13,062 nt of DNA, taken from the NCBI GenBank assembly GCA_943356395.1, contig CALRFC010000017.1:1-13062 (forward strand), written 5' to 3'. Position numbers and translations under genes: made by a program. The notes under the pieces were generated by a model. That model was not told the DNA's origin. It did not search any database and saw nothing but the letters and a program-made list of their open reading frames with translations. The stretch comes from Candidatus Nomurabacteria bacterium. GTDB lineage: Bacteria; Patescibacteriota; Minisyncoccia; Phycocordibacterales; UBA9973. Positions 1 to 5,108 of this stretch are shown one piece after another (the first letter of the stretch is position 1; every line of letters begins with the position of its first letter).

Positions 1-696
1 TCGGATTGAAGCATTTGACATTTGACCTTTGACTTTTGACATATTGTGCGAATTATTTATGAACAACGGCTCCTCCATGTCCGTGCGTTTTTTTAGATAT
101 TCGCGGATCGATTTTTTCGCGGATTCCGACAAGAAAACTACGCGGACTTTTTCGCCTTTTCCGCGGATGGAAAATTCGTCTTTCGAGAGATCGAGGTCGC
201 GGTTGAGCGAGCAGAGCTCGGAAAGGCGGAGGCCGGTCGAGAAGAACAACTCCAAGATCGCGCGGTCGCGGAGCGCTTTTATCTCACTCCCTTCCGGTGC
301 GGAAAGGAGCCGGCCGAGCTCGGAGACGGAAATGAGATCGAGAGACCGCTCTTTCATCTTCGCGAGCTCGATTCTGTCGGGCGAAATCGCCGTGATGCCG
401 CGCTTCATAAGATATTTGAGGAATCGGCGGAGCGCGATCAGGTAATAATTCTGCGTATTCTTTTTCATCGTTGCGCTCGATTGTCCGCGGATCTTCACGC
501 CGCTCTGGCGATTCAGATAGAGGCGGAATTCGCGGATGTTGTCGTCGGAAATCTCGCTCGCCGATGTTATTTTTGCAAAATCAAAAAAGCGCGCGAGATA
601 GCGATCGTAATTGCCGATCGTCTTTAGGCTCGCGCCGCGCTCGATTTCCATATATTCCAAAAACTCGCGTTTCAGTTTTTCAATTTCGTTTTTCAT
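1..696 (-). CDS. Xer-type tyrosine recombinase, 3' end cut off by the window edge
   Basis: An open frame of 232 codons starts at the ATG at 696 and has no stop before base 1, so the C-terminal part with the HxxR and catalytic Tyr is missing. Residues 1-100 form the N-terminal SAM-like, core-binding domain (YMEIERGAS near 15-23, ALRRFLKYL near 88-96). Residues 120-232 begin the catalytic domain: the first catalytic Arg is R157 in STGLRLSEL, and the beta-hairpin Lys is K180 in RGKGEKVRVVFL. This is typical of XerC/XerD-like recombinases, which resolve chromosome dimers or move elements by cutting and rejoining DNA through a phosphotyrosine. Residues about 218-229 are encoded by a 7-bp periodic repeat lying in what is normally a variable loop. 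No good Shine-Dalgarno is seen; TATAAT-like and TATCTT hexamers lie shortly upstream. Which Xer subfamily it belongs to cannot be decided here. Confidence 0.9.
   Translation of the reverse strand, partial: MKNEIEKLKREFLEYMEIERGASLKTIGNYDRYLARFFDFAKITSASEISDDNIREFRLYLNRQSGVKIRGQSSATMKKNTQNYYLIALRRFLKYLMKRGITAISPDRIELAKMKERSLDLISVSELGRLLSAPEGSEIKALRDRAILELFFSTGLRLSELCSLNRDLDLSKDEFSIRGKGEKVRVVFLSESAKKSIREYLKKRTDMEEPLFINNSHNMSKVKGQMSNASIR
14..41. repeat. Four perfect 7-bp units (TTTGACN)4
   Basis: Four consecutive units read TTTGACA, TTTGACC, TTTGACT and again TTTGACA with no spacing. The array lies inside the recombinase reading frame and stays open there. It is one of several unrelated-looking heptanucleotide arrays in this window. 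Confidence 0.85.
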
Positions 697-747
697 CGGA
701 AAGATAGTCGCACAATGATTATAACTCAAAAGGGAGCAGAGGACATA

Positions 748-841
748 AGCTGTCTGCTTCCAGCTGCCTGCTGTTAGCTTTTAAATTTGAGTTTGTTTTC
801 TGCTTGAAAAGCTGGAAGCAAACAGCAATAAGCTGACAGCT
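748..841. repeat. WGCT element 1: two facing arrays of five 7-bp units
   Basis: The left arm (748-782) has five back-to-back units of the form WGCTNNN, for example AGCTGTC and TGCTTCC. A spacer of about 24 bp follows, then five units of the reverse-complement form NNNAGCW (807-841). The two arms draw on the same unit set (AGCTGTC, TGCTTCC, TGCTGTT, AGCTTTT) but in a different order, so this is not a simple palindrome. It lies between the divergent recombinase and rpsO genes. Confidence 0.85.
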
Positions 842-847
842 AATTTA

Positions 848-876
848 TTGCATTTCCCGCCAATATATGCTACTAT
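848..876 (+). promoter_or_regulatory. Promoter of rpsO, extended -10, probably leaderless
   Basis: TTGCAT (848-853) and TACTAT (871-876) are 17 bp apart, and a TGC precedes the -10. Transcription would start at about 883-884, where the S15 ATG lies, and no Shine-Dalgarno is present. A leaderless mRNA is therefore inferred. Confidence 0.55.
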
Positions 877-883
877 GCTACCC

Positions 884-1147
884 ATGTTAAAGACTAAGAA
901 AAAGCAGGGGATTATCAAGAAAAGCCAGACGCACGACAAGGACACCGGCTCTCCGGAAGTCCAAGTTGCCGTCCTTTCGGCTAAGATCGACGAACTCGCC
1001 CTGCACCTCAAAAAGCACAAGAAAGACAACCATTCCCGCCGCGGGCTCTTGAAGATGGTGGCCGATCGCCGCACGCATTTGAAGCATCTCGAGAAGACGA
1101 ACAAGCCGCGATATGAAAAGATCATGAAGACTCTGGAAGCGAAGTAA
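884..1147 (+). CDS. rpsO: 30S ribosomal protein S15
   Basis: The protein has 87 residues, the usual size of bacterial S15 (about 89). It carries the family signature TGSPEVQVAVLSAKI, the loop HKKDNHSRRGLL and the helix MVADRRTHLKHLEK. S15 binds the central domain of 16S rRNA at the h20-h22 junction early in 30S assembly. A start at 848 is possible in frame, but it would add 12 residues foreign to the family and would lie in the promoter, so the ATG at 884 is preferred. The gene stands alone, not next to pnp as in many bacteria, between a WGCT element and a strong terminator. No sign of the classical S15 autoregulatory leader is visible; a leaderless start would leave no room for one. Confidence 0.97.
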   Translation: MLKTKKKQGIIKKSQTHDKDTGSPEVQVAVLSAKIDELALHLKKHKKDNHSRRGLLKMVADRRTHLKHLEKTNKPRYEKIMKTLEAK

Positions 1148-1151
1148 GACC

Positions 1152-1184
1152 AAAAGCGCCCCGACCTTCGGTCGGGGCGCTTTT
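1152..1184 (+). terminator. Rho-independent terminator of rpsO
   Basis: A perfect 14-15 bp stem (AAAAGCGCCCCGAC paired with its complement) is closed by a TTCG loop and followed by a T-rich tract, 4 bp after the rpsO stop codon. Confidence 0.93.
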
Positions 1185-1210
1185 GTGTTAGAATTGAAAC
1201 GGAGAACACA

Positions 1211-1341
1211 AGCTTCCAGCTGCCTGCTTTTTGCTGTTAGCTTTTAAAACTGGTTTCAATTAAAAGCTGGAAGCAGGTAGCTGAAAGCAATAAGCTGAAT
1301 AATTTTTTACTTACTACTAACTATTTTCTACTTTCTATATG
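1211..1341. repeat. WGCT element 2 followed by a CTANTTT-type 7-bp array
   Basis: Five WGCTNNN units (1211-1245), a 16-bp spacer and five NNNAGCW units (1262-1296) form the facing element. From 1307 to 1341 there follow five heptads of another type, such as TTACTTA, CTACTAA and CTACTTT. The last one, CTATATG, supplies the ATG of the mini-ORF at 1339. The same type of array lies, inverted, beside WGCT element 5 at clpP. Confidence 0.85.
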
Positions 1342-1380
1342 AGTATTATCAAACACCCCAGAACCAAAAGTTTTGTCTAA
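1339..1380 (+). other. Mini-ORF that copies the NYN gene's start
   Basis: An ATG at 1339 begins a 13-codon frame ending with TAA at 1378. Its first six codons (MSIIKH) are identical at nucleotide level to the start of the NYN gene 122 bp downstream: 19 bases match exactly, 1338-1356 and 1460-1478. It could be a leader peptide or a relic of a duplicated 5' end. The frame runs into the left arm of a strong hairpin. Confidence 0.5.
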
Positions 1381-1403
1381 GCGCACAAAACTTTGGTACG
1401 GGG
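1356..1403 (+). promoter_or_regulatory. Long hairpin in the leader of the NYN gene
   Basis: CCCC, then ACCAAAAGTTTTGT, pair across an 8-base loop with ACAAAACTTTGGT and GGGG; the arms differ by one bulged A and small internal loops. It starts inside the mini-ORF and ends 57 bp before the NYN start. There is no T-tract after it, so it looks more like a leader structure than a terminator. Confidence 0.6.
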
Positions 1404-1460
1404 CGGGAAGTGGTAGTTTAGATTTTAACAATTATTAGATTTTAATTTTTACATACACCT

Positions 1461-1967
1461 ATGAGTATTATCAAACACAAAGAACAGCGGGTCGGGATTT
1501 TCATCGACACGCAGAATCTGTATCATTCCGCGCGCAATCTCTACAACGCGCGGGTCAATTTCGGCGCGATCCTGAAAGAAGCCGTTGCCGGACGGCGCTT
1601 GGTGCGCGCAATCGCGTATGTGATCACCTCTGAAGCCGGCGACGAGAAAGCTTTTTTCGAAGCGCTCAACAAGATGGGTATCGAGACGAAGACGAAAGAC
1701 TTGCAAGTTTTTGCGAGCGGAGCGAAAAAAGCCGACTGGGATGTCGGGCTCGCCGTCGACGCGGTGACCATGGCGCCGAAATTGGACGCGGTCGTGATCG
1801 TCTCCGGCGACGGCGACTTTGTTCCGCTCGTGGAATATCTCCAAGGCCACACACAGGTGGAAGTCATGTCTTTTGGAAAATCCACTTCGATGAAATTGAA
1901 AGAACAGACTGATTCGTTCATCGATCTCGGAGAAAATCCAAGAAAATATCTTTTAGGAGGGAGATAG
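1461..1967 (+). CDS. NYN-domain (LabA/DUF88 type) protein, putative RNase
   Basis: The product has 168 residues, a complete NYN domain with little else. The PIN-like acidic site is visible: D16 and N19 in GIFIDTQNLYHSAR, D92 and D94 in KADWDVGLAVDA, and D117 and D119 in IVSGDGDFVPLV. This fold is shared with PIN and FLAP nucleases, and LabA/DUF88 proteins are commonly predicted metal-dependent RNases, but the substrate here is unknown. The start at 1461 places the first beta strand at the N-terminus as expected. No Shine-Dalgarno is evident. The leader upstream holds a mini-ORF copying this start and a strong hairpin, which suggests control after transcription initiation. The stop codon is followed directly by a 7-bp periodic array. 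Confidence 0.92.
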   Translation: MSIIKHKEQRVGIFIDTQNLYHSARNLYNARVNFGAILKEAVAGRRLVRAIAYVITSEAGDEKAFFEALNKMGIETKTKDLQVFASGAKKADWDVGLAVDAVTMAPKLDAVVIVSGDGDFVPLVEYLQGHTQVEVMSFGKSTSMKLKEQTDSFIDLGENPRKYLLGGR

Positions 1968-1968
1968 G

Positions 1969-2118
1969 GTAGGACGTAGAACATAGAACATGAATCATGG
2001 AACATGGAACAAAAAAAGCTTTCAGCTGTTTGCTTTTTGCCCGCCCGGATGAATCCGTTCGGACGGGCTTCCAGCTTCTGATTCAAAGCTAAAAGCAGAC
2101 AGCAAGAAGCTGAAAGCT
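1969..2118. repeat. ATGGAAC-type array joined to WGCT element 3 with embedded GC hairpin
   Basis: Six 7-bp units from 1969 to 2010 (such as GTAGAAC, ATAGAAC, ATGGAAC) begin just after the NYN stop. A poly-A link leads into three WGCTNNN units (2017-2037). A GC-rich hairpin (2038-2068, arms GCCCGCCCG and CGGACGGGC, one mismatch) follows, and then NNNAGCW units from 2084 to 2118. The heptad segment 1982-2005 is repeated exactly at 11201-11224, also next to a WGCT element, and the GC hairpin recurs at 11318-11348 with one difference. The hairpin may serve as the NYN terminator. Confidence 0.85.
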
Positions 2119-2123
2119 GATTC

Positions 2124-2190
2124 CCATTCGTAGTATTCGTTCGCATGTATTCGCATTGTGTTCATTCGCATCGAGTGCGCGAAGCGCAAG
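2124..2190. repeat. ATTCGCAT-type periodic repeat and GCGCTTCGCGC mini-hairpin
   Basis: Loosely 7-bp periodic copies of ATTCG and TTCGCAT run from 2128 to 2170 and end in a GCG-loop-CGC mini-hairpin. Read on the minus strand, 2190-2150 resembles 12974-13008 closely (CTTGCGCTTCGCG, then CGATGCGAATGA). The two copies are therefore inverted members of one dispersed family. Confidence 0.6.
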
Positions 2191-2223
2191 AAAAAAAACC
2201 GCATCGCGCTTGCGAAACGGTTC
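2191..2223 (-). terminator. Terminator of the unknown minus-strand gene
   Basis: On the minus strand, AACCG and CGGTT arms enclose a CGC/GCG inner pair, followed by eight T residues. It lies just after the stop codon of the gene at 2229-2687. Confidence 0.7.
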
Positions 2224-2228
2224 GGATA

Positions 2229-2687
2229 CTATTCTTCCATTTCTTTCTCTATTTCTATCGGCTCTATCAAAATCCTTTTCCTCGATTTGTCATCGAGCGT
2301 AATATATATCTCCGCGCAGGGCTCGAGAGCCAAAAGAAAACTTTTTCCGAATGAATAAATTTTTGATGCACCTTTTCCCAAATCAATACATTCGGCTTCT
2401 TCGATAAAGAGGAGTCTTTTGTGCTTTTCGCCAAGCGGTCTCGCAAGAACACGATGTTTTTTGCTGCTCGCTTTGCTCAATTGCACCAAAGAAAGATTCG
2501 CATTGAATATCTTTCCTTCTTTCATTGTCGGTGGATCGCTCCGATAAAAATAGACTTTTTCAAAAACCGCTTGGAATTTTCCAAGTGTTATGAAGTATTC
2601 CAGTTCGCTGCTTCTTGGATTTATCTCGCTTTCCGGCTCTATGTAATCGTGCCAAACGCCTTCTCGGGTAAATGTTGATGTTCTCAT
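2229..2687 (-). CDS. Uncharacterised protein
   Basis: I do not recognise this protein. From the ATG at 2687 it has 152 residues, charged and apparently soluble, with no signal peptide or membrane segment. Alternating hydrophobic stretches (LEYFITLGKFQAVFEKVYFY, then RLLFIEEAECIDLG, then EIYITLDD) suggest a mainly beta fold. It ends in a run of Glu and Ile (IEPIEIEKEMEE). An in-frame ATG five codons upstream at 2702 lies between the -10 box (2705-2710) and the expected transcription start near 2698, so the 2687 start is preferred. It forms a single-gene unit with its own promoter and terminator. Confidence 0.75.
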   Translation of the reverse strand: MRTSTFTREGVWHDYIEPESEINPRSSELEYFITLGKFQAVFEKVYFYRSDPPTMKEGKIFNANLSLVQLSKASSKKHRVLARPLGEKHKRLLFIEEAECIDLGKGASKIYSFGKSFLLALEPCAEIYITLDDKSRKRILIEPIEIEKEMEE

Positions 2688-2704
2688 GCACTCGTTTTTC
2701 ATAA

Positions 2705-2733
2705 AGACTAACCGCAGACGGGATGTTTGTCAA
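2705..2733 (-). promoter_or_regulatory. Promoter of the minus-strand gene at 2687
   Basis: On the minus strand TTGACA (2733-2728) and TAGTCT (2710-2705) are 17 bp apart. Expected initiation near 2698 gives a leader of about 11 bases. Confidence 0.7.
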
Positions 2734-2757
2734 TCGCGAGGCGGACGATTTTCGGCG

Positions 2758-2785
2758 TTGAATCTCCGATTTTTTATGCTATCAT
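2758..2785 (+). promoter_or_regulatory. Promoter for tRNA-Pro(TGG)
   Basis: TTGAAT (2758-2763) and TATCAT (2780-2785) are 16 bp apart, with a TGC extended -10. It would start a transcript near 2792 with a leader of about 150 bases before the tRNA. Confidence 0.5.
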
Positions 2786-2814
2786 CGAAATGCTGTAACT
2801 ATTTTAGTGAATTT

Positions 2815-2831
2815 CGGGGTGTAGTACACCG
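2815..2831 (+). pseudogene. 5' fragment of a tRNA-Pro
   Basis: Seventeen bases, CGGGGTGTAGTACACCG, are identical to the first 17 nucleotides of the intact tRNA-Pro(CGG) on the other strand. The homology stops where a sequence containing AGCAAAGCAGTAGCTTGCT begins. It is a broken tRNA or a recombination scar. Confidence 0.65.
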
Positions 2832-2943
2832 AAGCAAAGCAGTAGCTTGCTACGGGACAGGCATCAGTAGTATGTCTTCGCAGTATATCTCAGTACGAAA
2901 GTGCCAAATGTGCACTTCATACAGGGTAGGCTTGTTTTGGGAT
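2832..2943 (+). other. Leader of tRNA-Pro(TGG), small hairpins only
   Basis: No gene is seen. The stretch holds an imperfect AGCAA/TTGCT hairpin and a clean hairpin with arms AAGTGC and GCACTT near 2900-2918. It would be the 5' part of the tRNA precursor if the promoter at 2758-2785 is real. Confidence 0.4.
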
Positions 2944-3016
2944 CGGGGTGTGGTGTAACGGCTAACATTCCTGTTTTGGGAACAGGCGACTCAGGGTTCG
3001 AATCCCTGCACCCCGA
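2944..3016 (+). tRNA. tRNA-Pro (anticodon TGG)
   Basis: Cloverleaf of 73 nt: acceptor CGGGGTG paired with CACCCCG, anticodon stem CCTGT/ACAGG with loop TTTGGGA (anticodon TGG), T arm CAGGG-TTCGAAT-CCCTG, discriminator A. CCA is not encoded. It reads NNG/NNA-type and, by wobble, other proline codons. It faces the three minus-strand tRNAs. Confidence 0.95.
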
Positions 3017-3191
3017 CAGAGAAATGAATCGGAAGTCTGGGAGACTCCCGCGGTGCGAAGCAAAGAGGGCTGGAAGTCGAGAATCGAATCTTACAGATTC
3101 AGTACACATTTTCAATTTGTTCGGAGAATACTCCCCACAAATAATGGAAAGTTCTTCGATTCTCGAACGCGAGCAAAGCAGTTTGCTCGCT
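3017..3191 (+). other. Degenerate tRNA-like segments with palindromic insert
   Basis: No gene is seen. An 11-bp T-arm-like sequence TTCGATTCTCG (3155-3165) would join directly to CACCCCGA (3192-3199) as in the proline tRNAs, but 26 bp are inserted between them. The insert holds the perfect hairpin GCGAGCAAA-GCAG-TTTGCTCGC (3169-3190). An inverted copy of the T-arm piece lies at about 3073-3084. Together with the 5' piece at 2815-2831 this looks like debris of an old proline tRNA. Confidence 0.5.
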
Positions 3192-3249
3192 CACCCCGAC
3201 AAAAAAGAAAGTCGCCCTTCGTAGGGCGACTTTCTTTTTTGTCGGGGTG
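3192..3249. terminator. 26-bp perfect hairpin, bidirectional terminator overlapping tRNA-Pro(CGG)
   Basis: The arms 3192-3217 and 3224-3249 are perfect complements around the loop TTCGTA. The inner GC part (GTCGCCC) is flanked by A6/T6 tracts, giving a terminator in both directions for the convergent tRNA transcripts. The outer 8 bp on the right are the acceptor 3' strand and discriminator of tRNA-Pro(CGG), so the trailer carries a sequence that can pair with the tRNA's own 3' end. Confidence 0.9.
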
Positions 3250-3312
3250 CCGAGAATCGAACTCGGTTCTCACGAACCCGAATCGTGCATACTACCGGTG
3301 TACTACACCCCG
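3242..3312 (-). tRNA. tRNA-Pro (anticodon CGG)
   Basis: Cloverleaf of 71 nt on the minus strand: acceptor CGGGGTG/CACCCCG, anticodon stem CACGA/TCGTG with loop TTCGGGT (anticodon CGG), T arm CCGAG-TTCGATT-CTCGG, discriminator A, no encoded CCA. It is last in a Gly-Pro-Pro tRNA unit and abuts the large hairpin terminator. Confidence 0.95.
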
Positions 3313-3371
3313 ATCTTCTTTTGATTCGCAGATGACGCTGTCGAGCCAATGATCTGCTCGCTGCAGCTCCT

Positions 3372-3400
3372 ATGATAATCGCACAAAGTGCACTTATCAT
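3372..3400. other. Hairpin between the two minus-strand proline tRNAs
   Basis: ATGATAA and TTATCAT arms enclose GCAC-AAA-GTGC. It sits in the 89-bp spacer between tRNA-Pro(GGG) and tRNA-Pro(CGG) and could guide processing of the tRNA precursor or act as a weak attenuator. Confidence 0.6.
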
Positions 3401-3401
3401 G

Positions 3402-3472
3402 TCGGGCTGCCGAGAATCGAACTCGGTCTACATCCACCCCATGGACGCGTACTACCGGTATACTACAGCCCG
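3402..3472 (-). tRNA. tRNA-Pro (anticodon GGG)
   Basis: Cloverleaf of 71 nt: acceptor CGGGCTG/CAGCCCG, anticodon stem CGTCC/GGATG with one G-T pair and loop ATGGGGT (anticodon GGG), the same T arm as tRNA-Pro(CGG), discriminator A. With the TGG and CGG genes it completes a full proline isoacceptor set within 530 bp. Confidence 0.92.
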
Positions 3473-3483
3473 ATTATGCCCGG

Positions 3484-3554
3484 TGCGGGATAGGAGAATC
3501 GGACTCCTGATCTCAGTTTGGAAAACTGATGTTATACCATTTAACTAATCCCGC
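3484..3554 (-). tRNA. tRNA-Gly (anticodon TCC)
   Basis: Cloverleaf of 71 nt: acceptor GCGGGAT/ATCCCGC, anticodon stem TCAGT/ACTGA with loop TTTCCAA (anticodon TCC), T-loop GTCCGATT (a C where TTCGA is usual), discriminator A. It is first in the minus-strand tRNA unit, 11 bp before tRNA-Pro(GGG). Confidence 0.94.
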
Positions 3555-3573
3555 AATATTTTCCGACCAGAAA

Positions 3574-3602
3574 ATACTAGCAAAAAAACCCATTTTAAAC
3601 AA
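3574..3602 (-). promoter_or_regulatory. Promoter of the Gly-Pro-Pro tRNA unit
   Basis: On the minus strand TTGTTT (3602-3597) and TAGTAT (3579-3574) are 17 bp apart, with a TTTTTGC extended -10. Initiation is expected about 13 bases before the tRNA-Gly. Confidence 0.65.
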
Positions 3603-3617
3603 TCCGCAAAAGAAAAA

Positions 3618-3636
3618 TCCGGCTGATAGGGCCGGA
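3618..3636 (-). terminator. Terminator of the HU gene
   Basis: On the minus strand TCCGGC and GCCGGA arms around a 7-base loop are followed by TTTTTCTTTT, 29 bp after the HU stop. Confidence 0.88.
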
Positions 3637-3664
3637 GTTTCTTGTTGGCTGGGCGAGTGAGCAA

Positions 3665-3937
3665 TTACTTCACCGCGTCCTTGAATGCCTTCGCTGCGCG
3701 GAATTTCGGGACTTTCGTCGCCGGAACCTGAACCGCCGCTCCTGTTTTCGGATTGCGGGCCGTTCGAGCTGCGCGCTGCTTCACAGAAAAGATGCCGAGT
3801 CCCGCGATCGATACTTCGTCGCCCTTCTTCAAGGTGCCGATGATCGCATCGATCAAGCCGTCCACGACTTCCTCGGCAGCGACTTTCGTGCCGCCGATCT
3901 TCTGATGAACCCATTCTGCAAGTGCTTGCTTGTTCAT
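3665..3937 (-). CDS. hup: HU-type nucleoid DNA-binding protein
   Basis: The protein has 90 residues, exactly HU size. It begins MNKQALAEWVHQK, has the dimerisation helices (VVDGLIDAIIGTLKKGDEV), the conserved GLGIFSVKQRAARTARNPKTG stretch leading into the DNA-binding beta arm, and the C-terminal PKFRAAKAFKDAV helix. The arm proline (VPATKVPKF region) is present. HU dimers bend and compact DNA and assist replication and recombination. It is a single-gene unit between a terminator and a divergent gene. No Shine-Dalgarno is visible before the ATG. HU cannot be separated from the IHF subunits by motif alone, but HU is more likely as the only copy seen. Confidence 0.96.
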   Translation of the reverse strand: MNKQALAEWVHQKIGGTKVAAEEVVDGLIDAIIGTLKKGDEVSIAGLGIFSVKQRAARTARNPKTGAAVQVPATKVPKFRAAKAFKDAVK

Positions 3938-4081
3938 AGGTTGGTTAGTGAGCTTGCGGAAATGTGTATACCAAATCCGTTTCGCCCCTTAATCTGATAA
4001 TGACTCATGAGCCAAAAGCTCTCGCTTTTAAGCTTCCGCTATTATATAGAGCCCTATTTTTAAAGGCAATAGCGGGTAGAT

Positions 4082-4110
4082 TTGACAAAAGTTTTATTCT
4101 TTGTTATCCT
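4082..4110 (+). promoter_or_regulatory. Promoter of the gene at 4129
   Basis: TTGACA (4082-4087) and TATCCT (4105-4110) are 17 bp apart. Initiation near 4117 gives a leader of about 12 bases and rules out the in-frame ATGs upstream of 4129. Confidence 0.75.
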
Positions 4111-4128
4111 TTAGGCAAAATTGAGAAA

Positions 4129-4485
4129 ATGAAAAAAATAAAAATGCGAAAAATCGTCGTAAACAAGACTCACACCGGCATACTTTTGAACAAATTTGCG
4201 CTTCTTGAGTTGAAATCGTATGGTTATCATTCCAAGGCCTTAAGAGATGCGATTAAATATTTTAATGACGAAATCGGGTGTGCTGATCTAAAAATCGGAA
4301 GGGACAGCAAGCATTTGATCAAGCTCGTGGAAAATGTCGACCAAAGGAAAATGAAGCTTAAAGATCCGTTTCGAGATACCAAACTTGTAATTGTAGAAAT
4401 CCCAATGGATGTGAAGTGGGGCATAGCTATGCCGGACTGGGAAGGCGAACATGTCTTCGAACAGCATCGGACATGGTATCCGTAG
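4129..4485 (+). CDS. Conserved uncharacterised protein of the VEIP...HRTWY family
   Basis: From the ATG at 4129 the product has 118 residues; the open frame extends back to 3964, but the promoter decides against the longer form. The C-terminal half matches a family I know from many bacteria and phages only as hypothetical proteins: a segment like LIKLVE, then LVIVEIPMDVKWGI, and a terminal E-HRTWY. The N-terminal half normally carries a GGFGLS-like loop followed by a helix; here the aligned region reads THTGILLNKFALLELKSYGY, so the glycine motif is largely lost. Function is unknown for the family. A second ATG at 4144 is an alternative start. The gene is divergent from HU and ends at its own terminator. 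Confidence 0.85.
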   Translation: MKKIKMRKIVVNKTHTGILLNKFALLELKSYGYHSKALRDAIKYFNDEIGCADLKIGRDSKHLIKLVENVDQRKMKLKDPFRDTKLVIVEIPMDVKWGIAMPDWEGEHVFEQHRTWYP

Positions 4486-4502
4486 TTAGTTAGTGAAAAA
4501 CC

Positions 4503-4530
4503 AAAATCTCCTGCATGCGCGGGAGATTTT
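4503..4530 (+). terminator. Terminator after the gene at 4129-4485
   Basis: ATCTCCTGC and GCGGGAGAT form a 9-bp stem (one wobble) with an ATGC loop, flanked by AAA and TTTTTT. Confidence 0.9.
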
Positions 4531-4588
4531 TTAGTTTGACAAAAATAATTAAAGGAGTAGTGTTGTATACAAATAAAATTTAATAGCA

Positions 4589-5065
4589 ATGAATACAGAA
4601 ACAAATACAGCCGATTCTCGAATCATTATTACCGAACCGCTTAGCAAAAGGGTGGCAGATTTCATTCGAAAACAAGGTTTTGCGATTGCTACGGAATGGG
4701 GAGTTAAAATCGAAATCGAAACCAAAATTGACGATCGTTGGACACACTGTTTCGGAATTCTGTACAAAGACCCCGAAGAAAAGCCGAAGAAAAGAAAATT
4801 TTTATGGATTTTTCCTTGGACCCAAGAACCGAGGAGTAAATTTATCGGAGTTCTTTTTTTTAAAGAGAAAAATGACGAAAATTCGTGGCATTTTAGAGCT
4901 TACGGAAGAAAGGAAGCCAATAAAATCCTAAATCCGCTCGCCACTCTTCTTTCGAAGGAGTTTGGTATTGAGAGGATATATATCAATATCATTGAAGATG
5001 AGCCACGAGAAGAAGAATTCGATTTTTCTGAATCCGAATATGGCGGCGACATGATGACGCCATGA
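4589..5065 (+). CDS. Uncharacterised protein with acidic tail
   Basis: I do not recognise this 158-residue protein. It is polar and probably cytoplasmic. An N-terminal helical part (LSKRVADFIRKQGFAIATEW) leads into what looks like a beta sheet (KIEIETKI, CFGILYK, FIGVLFF, WHFRAYG), then a helix (ANKILNPLATLLSKEFG) and a strand (RIYINII). The last 25 residues are very acidic (EDEPREEEFDFSESEY). A basic, tryptophan-rich insert (PKKRKFLWIFPWTQEPRSK) sits in the middle. It follows a terminator and has TTGACA at 4536, but no clear -10 at the normal distance. It ends in TGA before a terminator. Confidence 0.8.
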   Translation: MNTETNTADSRIIITEPLSKRVADFIRKQGFAIATEWGVKIEIETKIDDRWTHCFGILYKDPEEKPKKRKFLWIFPWTQEPRSKFIGVLFFKEKNDENSWHFRAYGRKEANKILNPLATLLSKEFGIERIYINIIEDEPREEEFDFSESEYGGDMMTP

Positions 5066-5078
5066 ATTAAAAAATACA

Positions 5079-5105
5079 AAAATCCCCGCACACTGCAGGG
5101 ATTTT
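5079..5105 (+). terminator. Terminator after the gene at 4589-5065
   Basis: AAAATCCC and GGGATTTT arms with an 11-base loop are followed by CTTTTT. Confidence 0.85.
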
Positions 5106-5108
5106 CTT

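Noticed and set aside
29..707. Plus-strand frames of 138 and 78 codons
   Set aside because: Arg/Ser-rich shadows of the minus-strand recombinase, which has clear family motifs.
748..1296. CRISPR array
   Set aside because: The units are 7 bp, contiguous and without unique spacers; no cas genes are seen.
3964..4128. Longer N-terminus for the gene at 4129
   Set aside because: The extension lies upstream of and inside the promoter at 4082-4110 and is not part of the family.
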